Origin: an uncultured Opitutia bacterium
GTDB lineage: Bacteria > Verrucomicrobiota > Verrucomicrobiia > Opitutales > UBA953
NCBI GenBank assembly: GCA_903855995.1
Contig: CAIOAN010000007.1
Span: 228,501-292,500, forward strand
Length of the DNA: 64,000 nucleotides
Reading direction: 5' to 3'
Shown: positions 30,149-40,300 of the stretch, one piece after another
Layout: the number at the start of each line of letters is the position of its first letter
How positions within the stretch are numbered: position 1 is the first letter of the stretch
Made by a program: the position numbers and the translations under genes
The notes under the pieces: generated by a model
Told to the model about the DNA's origin: nothing
Seen by the model: only the letters and a program-made list of their open reading frames with translations
Databases searched by the model: none

Positions 30149-33097
30149 GTGATTCCGCCCGCCCTCCGTCTCTCCTGTCGCCGCCTGATCCCTTTCACGG
30201 CGCTGCTTTCGATGGGTGCCGCTGTGGCCTCGGCGTCCGTACTGGATTTCGACGGGACCTCGACCTACGCCCAGAATTTCGAAGGCCTCTCTTCCACGAC
30301 CTTGACGCCGGCGGCCACGCCCGGATCTGGTATGAATGAGTTGTCATCCATTTCCGGTAACAACGTGAGTTCCTGGTTTATTTATGGCACCGCTGGCTGG
30401 GGTCTCAAATGGGGGGTTACGAACGGATCCAGTAGCACGGGGAGTTTCTGGAGCATGGTGAATTCTAGCACGGCGGGCAGCGTCTCTAATCATGCGCTGG
30501 GCTCTCAGGCTTCAAGTAGCAACACTGGTTTTTTCGGCATGGTGCTGCACAATACCTCGGCGAGCACGATCAACAGCATCAGTATTTCGTACGATGAGGT
30601 GATGAATCGCAACCCTTCCACCACGGCCAATCCGTATCCGCTATCCTATCTCGTGAGTTCGTCGGCGGTGGCCACGGCATCGGGATCCATCGGTGCGGGC
30701 ACATTTGCGGACGCCGCCGGAAGCTGGAATCTCTCGACGCTCGGCTTCACCACGCCGACGACAGGTGTCGGAGCGCCGAGCACGACGCAGACGACGTTGA
30801 ACAATACGATCACCAAGATAGCCACGATCAGCGGTACGCTATCGGGGCTGAATTGGACCGCCGGCTCTTATATCTATTTGCGCTGGAAAGATACAGATGA
30901 CGCGGGCGCGGACTCGACCGCCGGGGTTGATAATTTCAACCTAAGCGTGCCGGCCGGGGTGCGGAACCTCACCTGGGGGCTCGCCGGGAACGGGGTGTGG
31001 GATGGGGCCACGGCGAATTTCCTATTGGGTGCTTCGCCAGTCGCCTACATGGCCGGAGATAATGTTACTTTCGATAATATCGCCGGCGGTGCGGTCACTT
31101 TGTCGGGAGCCTTGGCACCAACCTCTGTCACGGTGTCGGCAACTTCTGGCACCTTTACCTTCAACGGACCCACCGCCAGCGACAAGCTTACCGGGGGCAC
31201 CAGCATAGCCAAGTCGGGGGCGGGCACTCTGATCCTGACCTCAGACAATGATTTCACCGGCGGCGTCACTATCACCGGTGGCACAGTGCAGATCGACGGC
31301 GCTGGTCGTCTCGGCACGGGCGGCATCAGCTTGAACGGCGCGAGCGCCACGCTGACCAGTACTGCCAGTTCCGCTTTGGCGATGGGATCGAACACCCTTT
31401 TGATCGGCTCGAGCGGCGGTGCGATTAATGCGGGCAGCGGTGGAATCGTCCTTGGCGCGCTCGGGCTGGGAGGACTCCTTACGAAATCGGGGACAGGTAG
31501 CCTCTCGGTGGGAACCGTTACGTCCGCAGTGGGTGGAGGATTCGTTGTCAGTGCTGGCGACCTCGCGCTGGGCCAGGCTTCTGGCGTGGTGAAGGTCCTC
31601 GCCAGCTCCTCCTTGACTGGCAATCTAGTGTTGAACGGACCGATTCGTTTCGACGTCGATGCCGGCAGCACAATCTCGGGCTCGGGAAAAATAAAAATCC
31701 TCACCTCCGGGGCGTTGATTTCCAATACCTCAGGTGATCAGGGAGGCGTTATTTCCGATGTTGAAATTGCGCTTAATACTAATGTCATCGCCTTCACCAA
31801 GGGTGCCTGGGCTGGTGCGAACTACACGCCTTCGACGACCTTCGCCACGACGACCGGCGGCACGACCGGTGGAGCACTCAGCATCTTCAAAATTTCTGGG
31901 GACTCTGACGTCGATTTTTCCAATAATTCTGGAACGGGTGGCGGTGCCGGCACTCTAACCCTGACGGGTGCGAGCACGTATACGGGTAATACTACGATCA
32001 ACGCCGGGACGCCGGTTTCTCCGTCGGTCAGCATCATTCTCGGCATCAATAACGCCCTGCCAATCGATACCGGCGTCATCGTCGGCACCAAGACAGGCCT
32101 CGGTGTGCCCGTATTGGATCTGAACGGGAAGAACCAGCAGGTCGCCTACCTCGCCGACGGTGCCAACGTCACCCCAGCCAAGTACCTGAAGATCATCAAT
32201 AACAACGCCGCGGCTTCGGTGCTCACGTTAGGCGGGCTCGCTAGCCCGGGTGCCGGTTTCGCCGGTTATATTTCCGATGGCTTGGGGGTGATTTCCGTCG
32301 TGAAGACGGGAACGAACACGCAAACCTTGGCGGGCTTTGGTGCATACTCGGGCGGGGTTACCGTCAACGCCGGGACGCTGAAGGTCGTGACCCCAACGAG
32401 CGGTGGCGTCAGCACCGCGCTCGGCACCGGGGCGGTCACGATCTCCGGTACTGGTCAGCTCTTTGTCTCTGCCACTATTGCCAATGCCGTGACAGTCAAT
32501 TCGGGCGGGCGACTTTCGGGTAACGGTCAAACGGATGCCGTTAGTGTGAACTCGGGAGGCGTGCTCGCCGCTAATTACACGCTCGGTCAGCTTAACGCCG
32601 CCACCCTGACGATGAACAATGTCGCGACGTTGGCGGGCGGCTCCGTGATCGAATGGAAACTGAACGACGCATCGGCTGCGGCCGGCATCGGCTACGATAC
32701 CTTCAACTTCACGACAGGGCTCGATCTGAGTGCTGTTTCCTCGGCGAACAAGATCCTTGTCCGCATCATCTCCTTCGCCACACCGGGCGATGCCGCCGCT
32801 GGCAATCCTCTGGCCATGGACCAGAAGGTCGTCAATAAATTCTCCTTCGCGACGGCCTCCTCCGTGACCAAGCCCAGTCTGGCGACCAATATCGCCGACC
32901 TGTTCACGTATGATGTCTCCCAGTTCCGATATTCTGACGGCACGTCTTCTAACGCCGGTCTCTGGGCGATGTCTTTCGACCAAACTACCCAGGCGTTGAC
33001 GCTCACGGCCGTCCCTGAGCCCTCGACCTATGGCGTGGGGCTCGGAGCGATTCTCCTCGCAGTCGCGGCCATCCGCCGCCGGCGTCGCAAGGCCTGA
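30149..33097 (+). CDS. PEP-CTERM protein with autotransporter-type repeats
   Basis: 982 residues. After a signal peptide (LIPFTALLSMGAAVASAS), residues about 20-280 form a beta-rich domain. The middle carries passenger-type beta-helix repeats, for example DNDFTGGVTITGGTVQI, GASTYTGNTTINAGT and FGAYSGGVTVNAGTLKV. The end VPEPSTYGVGLGAILL followed by a helix and RRRRRK is a PEP-CTERM sorting signal, cleaved by an exosortase. It is probably a surface or matrix protein. No exosortase gene is present here. It converges with the iron-type permease gene 13 bases away. Confidence 0.9.
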   Translation: MIPPALRLSCRRLIPFTALLSMGAAVASASVLDFDGTSTYAQNFEGLSSTTLTPAATPGSGMNELSSISGNNVSSWFIYGTAGWGLKWGVTNGSSSTGSFWSMVNSSTAGSVSNHALGSQASSSNTGFFGMVLHNTSASTINSISISYDEVMNRNPSTTANPYPLSYLVSSSAVATASGSIGAGTFADAAGSWNLSTLGFTTPTTGVGAPSTTQTTLNNTITKIATISGTLSGLNWTAGSYIYLRWKDTDDAGADSTAGVDNFNLSVPAGVRNLTWGLAGNGVWDGATANFLLGASPVAYMAGDNVTFDNIAGGAVTLSGALAPTSVTVSATSGTFTFNGPTASDKLTGGTSIAKSGAGTLILTSDNDFTGGVTITGGTVQIDGAGRLGTGGISLNGASATLTSTASSALAMGSNTLLIGSSGGAINAGSGGIVLGALGLGGLLTKSGTGSLSVGTVTSAVGGGFVVSAGDLALGQASGVVKVLASSSLTGNLVLNGPIRFDVDAGSTISGSGKIKILTSGALISNTSGDQGGVISDVEIALNTNVIAFTKGAWAGANYTPSTTFATTTGGTTGGALSIFKISGDSDVDFSNNSGTGGGAGTLTLTGASTYTGNTTINAGTPVSPSVSIILGINNALPIDTGVIVGTKTGLGVPVLDLNGKNQQVAYLADGANVTPAKYLKIINNNAAASVLTLGGLASPGAGFAGYISDGLGVISVVKTGTNTQTLAGFGAYSGGVTVNAGTLKVVTPTSGGVSTALGTGAVTISGTGQLFVSATIANAVTVNSGGRLSGNGQTDAVSVNSGGVLAANYTLGQLNAATLTMNNVATLAGGSVIEWKLNDASAAAGIGYDTFNFTTGLDLSAVSSANKILVRIISFATPGDAAAGNPLAMDQKVVNKFSFATASSVTKPSLATNIADLFTYDVSQFRYSDGTSSNAGLWAMSFDQTTQALTLTAVPEPSTYGVGLGAILLAVAAIRRRRRKA

Positions 33098-33110
33098 GTC
33101 GACAGTCGGC

Positions 33111-34808
33111 TTATTCGCCGGACAAGCCGCCGCGCTTACCGTTGAGCAGGGAGGCACCGATAAGCGCGGCTGAGAGGAATGCCATGGACCACACGCCGAG
33201 GGCCGCGGCCAGCTGAGGGCCGTCGCCCAGCGCGCTCATGAGGGCGAACGTCGCCTTGGTGATCGGGAAGTGCTCGGCGCGTTGGGCGAGGATGAGGCTG
33301 TCGCTCACCTCGAGCATGGAGAAGGCGAACGCCAGCACGCCGCCGGCGGCGATATATGCCGCCAGCAAGGGCAGGGAGATGCGGCGAAGGGTCGACCAGG
33401 CCGATGCTCCCATGGAACGAGCGGCTTGTTCGAGAACAGGGTCGCACTGTTGCAGGCCAGCCACCGCCGCTCGCGTCACGTAAGGTAGGCGGCGGACCGC
33501 ATAAGCGAGACCGAGGAGCAGGAGCGGACTGCCGCCGGCACCCACGAGGATGGCGAAGGGTTTGCCCTCCTGTGATAGAGACAGATAGCCGAAGGCCAGG
33601 ACGAGTCCCGGTACGGCGAGCGGCAGCATCGTGAGGGTGTCCAAGAGGTGGCGGATGCGCAGGTCGGAGCGCGCGATCACCCAGGCGGCGGCGATCCCCA
33701 TCACCAGCGCGATGGCGGTGGCGAGTCCGGCGTAGGACAGGCTGTTCTGGATGGAAGGTACGACCAACGCGCTGCCGAGCGCTTCCTGCCAGTGCGCAAG
33801 CGTCAGCTCGGCCGGTAGCACGGAGTTATGCCAATGGCCGGAGACCGACATCAAGATTACGCCGAGGTGCGGCAGGCAGGCCAACATGGCGATGCCGGCG
33901 AAGAGCCCGCTGCAGGCCCAGCCGCGCCATCCTTTCAGAGGCTGAGGGGTCGAGCGCAGGCTCGGGCGGGGCGCCGCTCCGTGCCGACCGCTTCCGAACA
34001 GGAGCTTCGACGCGAGGAAGACGCCGCCCGCCACGAGCAGCACGATGGTGGTGAGGGCGTAGGGCAGCGGATTGCGGTCGAGGTTCTTGATCCCGTCCAG
34101 GATCTGCACTGGCGCCACGCGCGGGAAGTCGAAGACGAGCGGTACGCCGAGCTCGGTGAAGGCCCAGATGAAGACGAGCGCTCCGCCGGCGAAGAGTCCC
34201 GGCGTGATGATTGGCAGGGTCACCCGCGTGAGCCGACGCCAAGGCGAGCAGCCGAGGTTCGCCGCGGCCTGTTCCATGGCCGGATCCATCTGCGCCAGGG
34301 CCGCGGCGAGGTTGAGGTAGAGAATCGGGTAAAGGTGGAGCGCGTTCATCACGATGATCCCGAGCAGCCGGTTCTCGGCCATCCAGTCGCGCGGGTGCAG
34401 CGGATTCATCCAGCCCAGGCAGGCCAGCACGGCATTGAACGAACCCTCAGTGCCGAGGATGCACTTGATGCCGATGGCGCCCACGAAGGGCGGGAGAATC
34501 ATGGGTACGAGCAGCGCCAGCGCGAGGAAGCTGCGGCCAGGGAAGCTAAAGCGGTGATTGAGCAGCGCGAGGGGAAGGGCGAGTAGGCCCGCCACGACCG
34601 TGCTAGCCAATCCGAGGAGCAATGCGTTGGTGAGGCCGTCCCGATAAAGCGGGTCGCGCAGCACGGCGAGGACATAGCCGAACGTGAAGCCGCCGTCGCG
34701 CGGGTCGACGAACGCTTCGCGCAGCACGCCGAAGGCGGGGTACAGGAAGCCGACGGTGAGCAGGAGCCCGACGGCGGCGCAGAGGATCCAGGCGGTGCGA
34801 CGGTCCAT
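33111..34808 (-). CDS. Fe(III)-type ABC permease, two fused halves
   Basis: 565 residues and about 12 membrane helices in two homologous halves, as in FbpB/SfuB. Each half has an EAA loop that contacts the ATPase: EQAAANLGCSPWRRLTRVTL and EQAARSMGASAWSTLRRISL. The family carries ferric iron, and related systems carry sugar phosphates or aminoethylphosphonate. It starts one base after the binding-protein stop and is the last gene of the run that begins at 42621. Confidence 0.87.
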   Translation of the reverse strand: MDRRTAWILCAAVGLLLTVGFLYPAFGVLREAFVDPRDGGFTFGYVLAVLRDPLYRDGLTNALLLGLASTVVAGLLALPLALLNHRFSFPGRSFLALALLVPMILPPFVGAIGIKCILGTEGSFNAVLACLGWMNPLHPRDWMAENRLLGIIVMNALHLYPILYLNLAAALAQMDPAMEQAAANLGCSPWRRLTRVTLPIITPGLFAGGALVFIWAFTELGVPLVFDFPRVAPVQILDGIKNLDRNPLPYALTTIVLLVAGGVFLASKLLFGSGRHGAAPRPSLRSTPQPLKGWRGWACSGLFAGIAMLACLPHLGVILMSVSGHWHNSVLPAELTLAHWQEALGSALVVPSIQNSLSYAGLATAIALVMGIAAAWVIARSDLRIRHLLDTLTMLPLAVPGLVLAFGYLSLSQEGKPFAILVGAGGSPLLLLGLAYAVRRLPYVTRAAVAGLQQCDPVLEQAARSMGASAWSTLRRISLPLLAAYIAAGGVLAFAFSMLEVSDSLILAQRAEHFPITKATFALMSALGDGPQLAAALGVWSMAFLSAALIGASLLNGKRGGLSGE

Positions 34809-34809
34809 G

Positions 34810-36291
34810 TCAGCGTTTCTCTTGGTGTTGACGCGCGAGCTCGGCGGCGCGGCGGTAGTTCACGCGGAAGATGGCACCGAGTTCGGTCATGCGGCGGGCC
34901 GAGACGAGGGCGTCGCGGCTCTCGAGTCCGGGGTCGCCTTCGCCGCCGGTGCGGTAGGGTAGGGCACTGATGTCGCCCATGGCAGCTAAGGCGTCCGCTG
35001 GCATGCCAGCTTTGATGATCTCGGTCCAAGCTTCCTTGAGCTCCTCATGCGTATCGATGCACATCACGCGCACCGCACGGCGGATTGTCCCGAACGACGC
35101 CGCGGTGAGCTCCGGGCGGTATTGGAGATGGTCTGCGCCGACGTAAGGCGATTGGGCGGCGCGTTCCGGCGGCAGGGTCGCATAGGTGTCGCGGCGGACC
35201 GGCGGGCGGAAGAGCTCACGTTCGCGCGGGCCGTGGGAGGCGCCGACGGGCGAGCTCCAGAGAGCCTGGCCTTCGGGGCTGAGCACGAATTCAACGAACG
35301 CTTGGGCGAGTTCCTGTTCGGGCGCACCGCGCAGGACGCCGATGGGGTCGCCGCTCACGGTCGTGCCGCCGGCGGGCGCGGTCCAGATCAGGCGCATATC
35401 GTCGGGTCGGTTGACCTGATGGGCGAAGGCTGCCCCGTAATAATCGACGCACATGCCGGCGACCGCGTTGCCGTCGGCGACATCGAGCGGAATCTTGGTA
35501 GAGCTGTCGGAGAAATAGCGAGCGTTGGCGGCCATGCGTTGCACGAGGCGGAAGCCGTCCGTCCAGCCCAGCGCGAGCCGTTCCCTTTCCAGCAGCGCAG
35601 CCCGTTCGGGCGCCTGCAGGCTGCGCTGGATCTCGGCCTGGATGATGAGTTCGAAGGCGCGCGCCACCGAGCCGCTCTTGGTCGGGTCCGCTAGTGCCAG
35701 CTGGCCGCGGAGCCCAGGGTCTGCCAGATCCGCCCAGCGGACGGGGTCCGGCAGTCCGTTGGCGCGCCAGCGCGTCGGCGCCCAGCAGATGCCGAAGCGT
35801 GAAAGGCACGAGGAGCACCATGTCCCGTCCTTGGCCCATAGGCGCTCACCAGTGAAGAACTCGGGAATCGGTCCGCCGCCGGCGAACCATTCGGGATGAC
35901 GGCTGAAGGCTTTGAGGGGCACGAGGCGGCCCTTCTTAGCCTGGCTGGCGAAGTCCGGCTCGCCGCCGCCGAAGAATACGTCGGCGCCGATGCCCGCCCG
36001 CTTTTCTTCGTCCGCCGCCTTGTAGCCGGCGTCGAGCATCAGGCGGATCTCCGAGGTGCCACCCGGGCTGCGCCAGTCCACATAGACGTCTTCCCCGTGG
36101 CCTGCGCGCCAGTATCTGGAAAAGGCTTCTGAGAACTCTCGGCGGATGGATTCGCTGTGTGGCGTAAAAATTACCAATCGCCGCGCCCCCAGAGTTGGCC
36201 GCTGGTTCGTGTCCTTGCGCAGCAGCATCGGCAAGGCGACTAGGAGTGCCAGCGTGCTCAGTGCAATCCACCAGGTCTGGTTCGTCTTCAT
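34810..36291 (-). CDS. Membrane-anchored extracellular solute-binding protein
   Basis: 493 residues, longer than the roughly 340 usual for FbpA-type proteins. A single N-terminal hydrophobic segment (WWIALSTLALLVALPMLL) is followed by charged residues with no lipobox or clear cleavage site, so it may stay anchored. LVIFTPHSESIRREFSEAF and GIGADVFFGGGEPDF match the Fe(III)-binding family. A DYYGAAF motif lies in the middle, but I cannot confirm the tandem-Tyr ligands. Sugar-phosphate or phosphonate binding is possible. The start overlaps the ATPase stop by four bases. Confidence 0.8.
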   Translation of the reverse strand: MKTNQTWWIALSTLALLVALPMLLRKDTNQRPTLGARRLVIFTPHSESIRREFSEAFSRYWRAGHGEDVYVDWRSPGGTSEIRLMLDAGYKAADEEKRAGIGADVFFGGGEPDFASQAKKGRLVPLKAFSRHPEWFAGGGPIPEFFTGERLWAKDGTWCSSCLSRFGICWAPTRWRANGLPDPVRWADLADPGLRGQLALADPTKSGSVARAFELIIQAEIQRSLQAPERAALLERERLALGWTDGFRLVQRMAANARYFSDSSTKIPLDVADGNAVAGMCVDYYGAAFAHQVNRPDDMRLIWTAPAGGTTVSGDPIGVLRGAPEQELAQAFVEFVLSPEGQALWSSPVGASHGPRERELFRPPVRRDTYATLPPERAAQSPYVGADHLQYRPELTAASFGTIRRAVRVMCIDTHEELKEAWTEIIKAGMPADALAAMGDISALPYRTGGEGDPGLESRDALVSARRMTELGAIFRVNYRRAAELARQHQEKR

Positions 36292-37367
36292 TTCCGTGGC
36301 AGCACCACGACGTCTTGAGTGGCGACGGCGACAGTGAGTTCATGGCCGGTCGACAGGTCGCCCGGCGGATTGATAACGACAATCCGAAGCGGCCCGAGTT
36401 CTGTCCGGAGCGTGAGCTGTGCTCGCTGTCCGAGGTAGATTTTCTCAATGACCACTCCGGTGAGTGAATTGGGTTCCCCGCGGGCGGCCGGTCTCCAGGT
36501 CTCTGGGCGCACCGAAAGTTCGACCTTCTCTCCGGCTGACGCCGCGTGGGTCGGGTCGCCGAAGATGCCAGTGAAACTTCCGGCCGCCGTGAGCACCGTG
36601 ACGTCCGGCGAGGCTTGATCGCAGATTTCTGCGGCGAGTAGATTCGTCTCGCCGATGAAGCGTGCCACCTCCGAGGTGATGGGTTGTCGATAGATTTCCT
36701 GGGGTGTGCCCAGTTGGGCGACGCGTCCGCGGCTCAGCACCGCCATGCGGTCCGCCATCGCAAGTGCCTCTTCCTGGTCGTGCGTCACATACACGGCGGT
36801 GAGCCCGTTTTTCTTTACGATCTGGCGAATCTCCTGACGCATCTCGATGCGCAGCTGGGCGTCGAGGTTCGAGAGGGGCTCGTCGAGCAGCAGGCAGCGT
36901 GGGCGGACGACCAAGGCGCGGGCGAGGGCTACGCGCTGTTGCTGGCCGCCCGAAAGCTGGTCGATGGAACGGTCGCCCAGCCCTTCCAGGCGGACGGAGG
37001 CCAACGCCTCGCGGACACGCAGATCGCGTTCATCGGCGGGTATCTTGCGCTCCACCAGGCCGAATGCGATGTTCTCGGACACGCTTAGGTGGGGCCACAA
37101 AGCGTAGCTCTGGAAGACCATGGCGGTCTCCCGCAGGTGCGGAGCCAAGTCGGTGACGTCACGGTCGCCAAAATAGATCGCTCCGGCGGTCGGGAAGTCT
37201 AGGCCGGCCAGGCAGCGGAGGAGTGTCGTCTTGCCGCAGCCGGAGGGGCCGAGGAGGAAGAAGAGCTCGCCGGGGTTGATCGAGAAGCTCACTTCATCAA
37301 GCACCACAACCGGGCCGGCGGCGGATGGGTAGGTTTTACGGACGGAGCGTATGTGGAGCGTTTCCAT
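36288..37367 (-). CDS. ABC transporter ATPase, FbpC/PotA type
   Basis: 359 residues. Walker A is LGPSGCGKTT, the Q-loop is MVFQSYALWPHLSV, the signature is LSGGQQQRVALARALVV, Walker B is CLLLDEPLSNLD and the switch histidine is in VTHDQEEA. A C-terminal TOBE domain follows (about 240-355, with VELSVRPETW and EKIYLGQRAQ). It energises the permease and binding protein encoded just downstream. It starts eight bases after the Verru_Chthon stop, so all are probably on one transcript. Confidence 0.92.
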   Translation of the reverse strand: METLHIRSVRKTYPSAAGPVVVLDEVSFSINPGELFFLLGPSGCGKTTLLRCLAGLDFPTAGAIYFGDRDVTDLAPHLRETAMVFQSYALWPHLSVSENIAFGLVERKIPADERDLRVREALASVRLEGLGDRSIDQLSGGQQQRVALARALVVRPRCLLLDEPLSNLDAQLRIEMRQEIRQIVKKNGLTAVYVTHDQEEALAMADRMAVLSRGRVAQLGTPQEIYRQPITSEVARFIGETNLLAAEICDQASPDVTVLTAAGSFTGIFGDPTHAASAGEKVELSVRPETWRPAARGEPNSLTGVVIEKIYLGQRAQLTLRTELGPLRIVVINPPGDLSTGHELTVAVATQDVVVLPRK

Positions 37368-37375
37368 GGGAGGGT

Positions 37376-40300
37376 TCAGACTTCGTTCGGCGCGAGCCAG
37401 CGGAAAGACAGGATGATGAAACGTCTTCCGAGCAGCACATTGATGGGGGACTTCTTAGAGTCTCGGAGCCGGTCATGGGGGAGGTTTGTGGGATCGATGT
37501 AATCCGGTGTGCGCTGGACGACGAGTTCCAGCACGGCCCCCTGACCGATGCCTAGGTCTTCGTTGGCCTCGCCGTAAGCCCTGATGCGGAAAGTGTCTGA
37601 GCGCGTCGCCAGCACGGGGCCCAGGGCCTGCAGGAGGTCGCCCTGGAAGAGGCAGCCGCTGGCACCGAAGCCGGTGTGCGTCCTGTTCACATTGTCCGTG
37701 TCGAGGATTTCGACATTGCGGAAGAATAACCCGGGGGGCATGCCGGTGCGTCCGCCGGCGACGCCCCCGTTGCTCCAGTTGTGCGAGACTGAAGGATCAA
37801 TCGATTTCCCGCCGCTCGGAGTCTTGGCGAGCGTTTCAGTCCCCAGCGATTTATCGGCCCTAGCGATGGCGGACTCCAATGTTCCCGACCGGAACATCCA
37901 CCGCACATTCTGCGCGGTAACTGGCAGGGTGGTGTCGGCGGCGGTGTTCTCGATGGGGTAGTAAGATCGACTGCTCGACGTCGTGGTGCTGACCATGGCT
38001 CCCGGGGTTTTGGTAGGACCGAGGTATCGGTTGACGAATTCGCACAGTCCTAGGAAGGGTGTGCCAGGGTTTTGCGCGGCGGGGAAGCCGCGGAAACGGC
38101 GGCCGGCGGGGCAGGGGGAAGTTCCTGGCGGATATTCCTGATCTCGTTCGGTGCGTTGCAGGAACTGGGCGCGGGCCTTGATCTCGGCTACCGTCGCGGT
38201 CGCCAAGGCACGAATCTGGGTGTCCGAAAGATTGGCGTAGCCGTTCCAGTAGGCGGCGTCCGCGATGTTGCGTGTGGTGGGTGCTTGCGTAGCTCCGCTA
38301 ATGATCCGAGGGAAGCGCGTATTATTTGTCGCCGAAGGTGAGTTTGCCGCCTGAGAGCCGAGAGCCAATCCCTTGAGTGAGGCATAAAGCCCGGTCCAGG
38401 CTTCGACGGAGGTGGAGTTGACGTTAAACGCCCCCTGATTGAGTAGGTAGCTTGAAAAACGCCGGTAGCCGTCGGGTGCCGCACCTGTGCTGTCGGTGAC
38501 GAAGCCGTCGGCGGTGATCGCCTGCCCGGCCAGATTATTGCTGCTCTGGTAGAGCGTTAGGCGTGGGTTCGCGGGGAGCGGAATGCCGCTCGCGAAGTCG
38601 GCCATCGTTTGGACGAGGCTCCTGCTGCGGACTGCGTTATAATTTCCGTTACGTGAGCTGCTATTCAGGCTGGGTGTTGCGCCGGAGAAGAAGAAGCTGT
38701 CCCAAAGGGCGTTATTCATGAGGTAGCTCATGTCTCCAAAAGTGTGGCCTCCGATGTAGCTCGCGTTGGTGTGGGGAGTGCCTTGCGTCCAGCTCTTGTC
38801 GAGCGGCACGACGAGCGAAGGGAACGAATTCCCCACGGTGCGGTAGGGCATCCAGTCCCAGGCGCTCAGATTGGCGTGCATCAGCTGACCGATGGATGTC
38901 GGGGCGGCTAGGGGAATCTCAACCTCGATCGCGGCGCTCAGTCCGCTGGCTCCATGGGAGGGGCCGCCGAGTGCGCTGGCGCCATTGGCTTTCGTCGGAT
39001 CAGTCTGCAGGAAATTACTCCAAGATGTGGTGGCGCCGCTGAGCGCGAGTTCATCCCCGCCGAACAACTGCGTGCGCAGGCTCGCCATCCCGATTCCTGG
39101 CAATCCATTGAGCGCCGGATTGGAGGAGGTCTGCGGGAGCGGGTTGCTGAAGAGCCACGCGGGGTGGGCTGCCGGCACGGGGTTGGATTGCGCGGAGAAC
39201 CAGGAAAGTGCCGAGCGGTCGTAGGTGGTGGTCCTGGCGGCGTCGGCCACGCGAGCGCGGGTGTCGAACGCCGCCACGACCGCCCCAGGAGCATTTTCGG
39301 TGATGGCACGCAGGGCGGACACCGGTCCGACGATCACCGGATTGGCGACGCTGCCGGCATCGCCGAGGTGGGTGGCGTTGAAGCCGCTGCCACCGACATT
39401 GATATAGTGTGCGTAACTGGCCAGGGAATTACTGCGGCTGGTGCCCAGAACCTCGTCGGCACCAAGGTCCTGCCCGTCCGCGCTTACGGTGTCGTTTTTG
39501 AGGTGTTTTTTCCAGCCGGAGTTGAGGTAGATCCAGTGGTGCCAGTACATCGAGCTGGTCAGGTCGATGCAGCATTTCACCTGGTCGGCCGACTTGAACT
39601 TGTAAGGGGCGGCGACGCTCGAGGCGCTGATATCGGTGTAGAATCCTCCGGTAAAGTAGAACCCTCGCTGCATGTTAAGAATGGGAATCTGCGCTGCGTC
39701 GGTGGATTTTCCGAGTGCTGACGCGTCGACCAGATCTTTGGAGGTGAAGACGGCGAACTCGCCGGGCTCGAGCGTCGTTGCGGGCACTACGGCGACGAGA
39801 TTCTCAGCGTTCGAGCCGGTGGAGGCATCTGAGGCGGCCGGAAAGTTGAAGAGCGAATCGACGATGCGCGAGGTCGCCGTGGAACTGATGGGCTGAGAGG
39901 TGTCGTTGCCCGTGTGCGTAAAGATCTGCAGCCGCATCTGGTCGAACTGGCTGAACGAGATTTTGAGCCCGCCTTTGACTCGGTTATCAGGTTCGGCTGA
40001 CGTGGGCTCCTTCAGTTTGAGTCGCACGTTGTAAGGGTTGTGAATCACAAGCACCGGCGTGCACACGAGCTTGAGCGTATAGTCGGCGCCGGTCGAGACG
40101 GTGCGAAGTGAGAAGACCATCGAAAGTCTGTGCACGGTGGGCATGTAGGCTCCGCGGACCGGCCGCGGGATGAAGCGACCCACGCCGTGTCCCGTGAGAT
40201 CGCCGCCCTTGAGGCCGTTGACCCAGCCCAGCGGGTCGGTGGTGCTATCGTAGCCGTCCGTGTAAGGGGAGGTGGTCTTGCCGCCGCCGGACCACAGTGC

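Noticed and set aside
32228..33157. 309-residue minus-strand frame opposite the PEP-CTERM gene
   Set aside because: It matches the codon structure of the repeats read backwards, and has no known motif.
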